Below are positions 29,348-31,262 of a stretch of 31,262 nucleotides of DNA, piece by piece; positions within the stretch are counted from its first letter, which is position 1, and each line of letters starts with the position of its first letter. The notes under the pieces are model-generated. The model had not been told where the DNA came from. It searched no databases and saw nothing but the letters and a program-made list of their open reading frames with translations. The stretch is from Sporisorium sorghi (taxonomy: Eukaryota; Basidiomycota; Ustilaginomycetes; Ustilaginales; Ustilaginaceae), in assembly GCA_023212695.1 (NCBI GenBank), contig JALCCG010000108.1, positions 1 through 31,262 of the forward strand, written 5' to 3'. Both the position numbers and the translations under genes were made by a program.

Positions 29348-30257
29348 AATGGTGGTGGTGTCGATGGCGTCCACTCTTTGTGGGCGGGCTGGGTGCAAAC
29401 TCGGAGAGGTCGACGATGACGTGGCCGAGCACGGATGGATGGGTGGTGGCCTTGGCATGGGCGGGCATCTCTTGCTTGATGGTGAGCTTGAGTTCCGAGT
29501 TGGTAAGACGACCCCAAGCGGTCGAGAGGTCATCGAGGTGCTGGTCGCGTTGCGAGCGGGAACGCAGATCCTTTGCACTCGACTTTGCGGAAACGGCAGG
29601 GCTGTCGTGGCGACTGTTGGTGGGAGACGAGGTTTTGGGCTTGCCGATGCCGATGCGCATGCCGACCTGAACGTCGCGTTCCCACTCGACCTTGTGATCG
29701 CGCACTTTGACAAAGTCGGTCTCGCCCTTGGGCTCTTGAGAAAAGTAGAGGAGCGGGTCGACGTTGTGATCGTGTTTCTCGTTGGCCTGATGACGGATGA
29801 GGTCCTTGAAGGTCTTTGTGCGTGAATGGGACGTCTTGCGACTGGTGATGCTGTCTCTGCGCGAAACTGGACTTGAAGAGACGCTTTCCCCTGCATCTGC
29901 GGCTGAGGTCAAAGATGCTTGGCCACTGCCGCCTTGGGCATGTGGAGCTGGCGATGTGGAATGTGATGGCGAGTGGTGGTCGTCTTTGTGATGGGCGTGG
30001 GAAGGATGAATCAGGTGGTGGAGAAAGGCGTGTTTGTGATCTTTGCTGGACTTGCTTAGGATGGAAGCTGCGTCTGCGTTGGCGGTGGTGGTGGAGGAGC
30101 CGCTAGCAGCGTGCTCGTGCGGAACACCGAGTGCGAGATTGCTGGACGCTCCGGACTCGTGATCGGTGGCATGGACATTCTTGGCAGCATCTTTATCAGC
30201 GTAAGACTGCGCTTTCCGGGCAGCGCTGGAGGCGGCATGAGAAGTCTGCTGGTGGAC

Positions 30258-30303
<46 letters not shown>

Positions 30304-30458
30304 TGCTGCAAGCTGGCGAGAGAGTGGGAGCCTTGGATCTTCCATTTGCAGGCAAAGAGGCCGGTGACGAGGGGCACGTTGGTGAGTTGGTGGATGGTGA
30401 GCTGTACGTGAAAGTACGAGTGCTTCTGACCAAAGCCAAAGGGTGCGAGCAACGACAT
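27138..30458 (-). CDS. NT-C2 domain protein (EEIG1/EHBP1-type N-terminal C2)
   Basis: 1106 residues. The N-terminal C2 (NT-C2) domain is recognisable but broken up. The first strands are at 14-45 (YFHVQLTIHQLTNVPLVTG). A disordered insert spans about 50-225 and includes Ala14 (54-67). Strands resume at about 245-275 (HKVEWERDVQVGMRIGIG), then LKLTIKQEM, LGHVIVDLSEFA, a His-rich loop (about 363-388), and the closing strands KFLLNDSKTNATVKITISM up to about 430. In animals, NT-C2 proteins (EEIG1, EHBP1, SYNDIG-like relatives) bind membranes or Rab-linked endocytic partners. The fungal function is unclear, possibly plasma-membrane or endosomal scaffolding. The rest is disordered and Ser-rich, with an SRERSRERPR-type stretch, a Lys/Glu/Asp run (about 675-700) and Thr8. 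The start is an ATG. No transmembrane helix. Confidence 0.82.
28302..28327. repeat. GGT trinucleotide microsatellite (Thr tract)
   Basis: About eight GGT units on plus, encoding a Thr run in the minus-strand NT-C2 protein's disordered region. Confidence 0.7.
29296..29370. repeat. ATG/GTG repeat encoding a His-rich tract
   Basis: ATG/GTG triplets on plus (CAT/CAC on the coding strand) give about 20 His in roughly 25 residues inside a loop of the NT-C2 domain. The mixture of CAT and CAC codons suggests the tract is older or under selection rather than a fresh slippage product. Confidence 0.8.
30259..30300. repeat. GCA trinucleotide microsatellite (Ala14)
   Basis: Fourteen perfect GCA units on plus, read as GCT on the minus strand, encode 14 consecutive Ala at residues 54-67 of the NT-C2 protein. 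Purity indicates recent slippage and likely length polymorphism between strains. Confidence 0.9.
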
Positions 30459-31177
30459 GTCGACGGCTATAGTAGCAATGTAGCCGAGGCTGGGATGCCT
30501 GGTGGCGTATCTCGCGCCGCGCGCTGTGCGGTTGGATTCGATGAGATCAGCAGCTGAGCGGTTGAGGAGGATGTGTCCGATATGGATGAGCTCAAGGTGG
30601 GAGTGCTGAGAGAGGTCGCTGGTTGGTGGTCATTGGGAGATAATCATGTCGGCAGAAAAGGGCGGCCTATTTATGGGCAGTCAATCTAGTAGTAGTGCAT
30701 GAAAGCTCTCCTTGTGTGCTGTGCTTGGCAACGGCCAGCAGCGTCTTGCTCCTCGACGACGACGAGTATGAAGCGGTTTTTGTGCTCTCTAGGGACGGGC
30801 TGAGATGAGAGAAATGGTGGCGGCTGTGAGGAGGCCAAAGAAGGCCGAGACAAGACGGTAGAGCTGCGATGTTCGAGCTCAAGTTGGGATCCCGTGTTGG
30901 TCGATGTGGCGTTGAGGCCGAGGGGCGGGTCGATGCGGGATGGGACGGATCGTTGGAGTATCATACACGCTAGTCGCGACCGACAACGCCTCACGAAGCG
31001 GGAATGATGATGAGGATGAAGATGGGAGCAAAGAATGACGAGCAAAGAGACAGCTGCAGCGCCTCATGCATGCACTTGGACAGTCCGACGCTTACTGTAA
31101 CTCAACTCGAAAATTGTCCGAAAGACGAGCGTGACTGCTCGTACACTGCGTCTGTGCGTTGAGGTTGCTCTTGATTC
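30459..31177. other. Promoter region of the NT-C2 gene
   Basis: About 720 bp upstream of the NT-C2 ATG (minus strand). A TATTTAT-like stretch is at about 30667-30674. Short frames present have no convincing coding character. No RNA gene seen. Confidence 0.5.
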
Positions 31178-31262
31178 TAATTTACTTGTAATTTACTTGT
31201 AATTTACTTGTAATTTACTTGTAATTTACTTGTAATTTACTTGTAATTTACTTGTAATTTAC
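31178..31262. repeat. 11-bp minisatellite, unit TAATTTACTTG
   Basis: Nearly eight perfect head-to-tail copies of TAATTTACTTG, running off the window end, so the true copy number is unknown. It is not a fungal telomere repeat (TTAGGG type). The perfect copies suggest recent expansion, and the repeat may be why the sequence ends here. Confidence 0.9.

Noticed and set aside
31178..31262. Telomere
   Set aside because: The unit TAATTTACTTG is not TTAGGG-like and has no G-rich strand, so it is an internal minisatellite.
1..31262. Biosynthetic or defence gene cluster
   Set aside because: Neighbouring genes belong to unrelated core processes and point in mixed directions. One GMC oxidoreductase alone does not make a cluster.

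Overview
The window looks like a piece of nuclear chromosome from a smut-type basidiomycete fungus (Ustilaginomycotina, close to Ustilago, Sporisorium or Pseudozyma). The reasons are eukaryotic gene families (26S proteasome, COG tethering complex, TFIIIC, ING/PHD), GC-rich coding DNA with long Ala/Ser/Gln-rich disordered stretches, long shadow ORFs on the other strand, and nine genes that each read as one uninterrupted frame without introns. The genus is inferred from overall style, not proven. The ends fall inside low-complexity DNA: a 77-base A-rich run on the left and an 11-bp tandem repeat on the right. The window may therefore be a whole contig broken at repeats.

Layout, left to right: (1) ING-family PHD-finger chromatin protein, 219-2429 +; (2) large trehalose-6-phosphate synthase/phosphatase complex protein, 2607-6614 -; (3) a long gene-poor stretch, 6615-9660, with microsatellites; (4) secreted GMC oxidoreductase, 9985-11883 +, with a TATA box and a C31-T-C30 tract in its leader; (5) COG4 Golgi tether subunit, 12297-15251 +; (6) dCMP deaminase, 15374-16477 -; (7) a very large alpha/beta-hydrolase protein, 17739-22415 -; (8) an AT-rich, hairpin-rich island, about 22910-23520; (9) TFIIIC triple-barrel subunit, 23625-24722 +; (10) proteasome lid/regulatory subunit RPN3, 24851-26635 -; (11) NT-C2 (EEIG1/EHBP1-type) protein, 27138-30458 -; (12) a promoter tail and the terminal minisatellite.

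Most genes are unrelated core cell functions: chromatin, stress sugar metabolism, Golgi traffic, dTTP supply, RNA polymerase III transcription and proteolysis. They do not form a pathway cluster. Three pairs converge tail to tail with only 122-177 bp between stop codons. The GMC oxidoreductase is the only clearly accessory, secretory gene. I see no convincing defence system, CRISPR array, intact transposon or biosynthetic cluster. The most unusual signals are the poly-C leader with a polyproline upstream ORF, the AT-rich palindromic island, and large insertions inside otherwise conserved domains (trehalose synthase, NT-C2). Start codons were set at the first in-frame ATG wherever the open frame began at a non-ATG codon.
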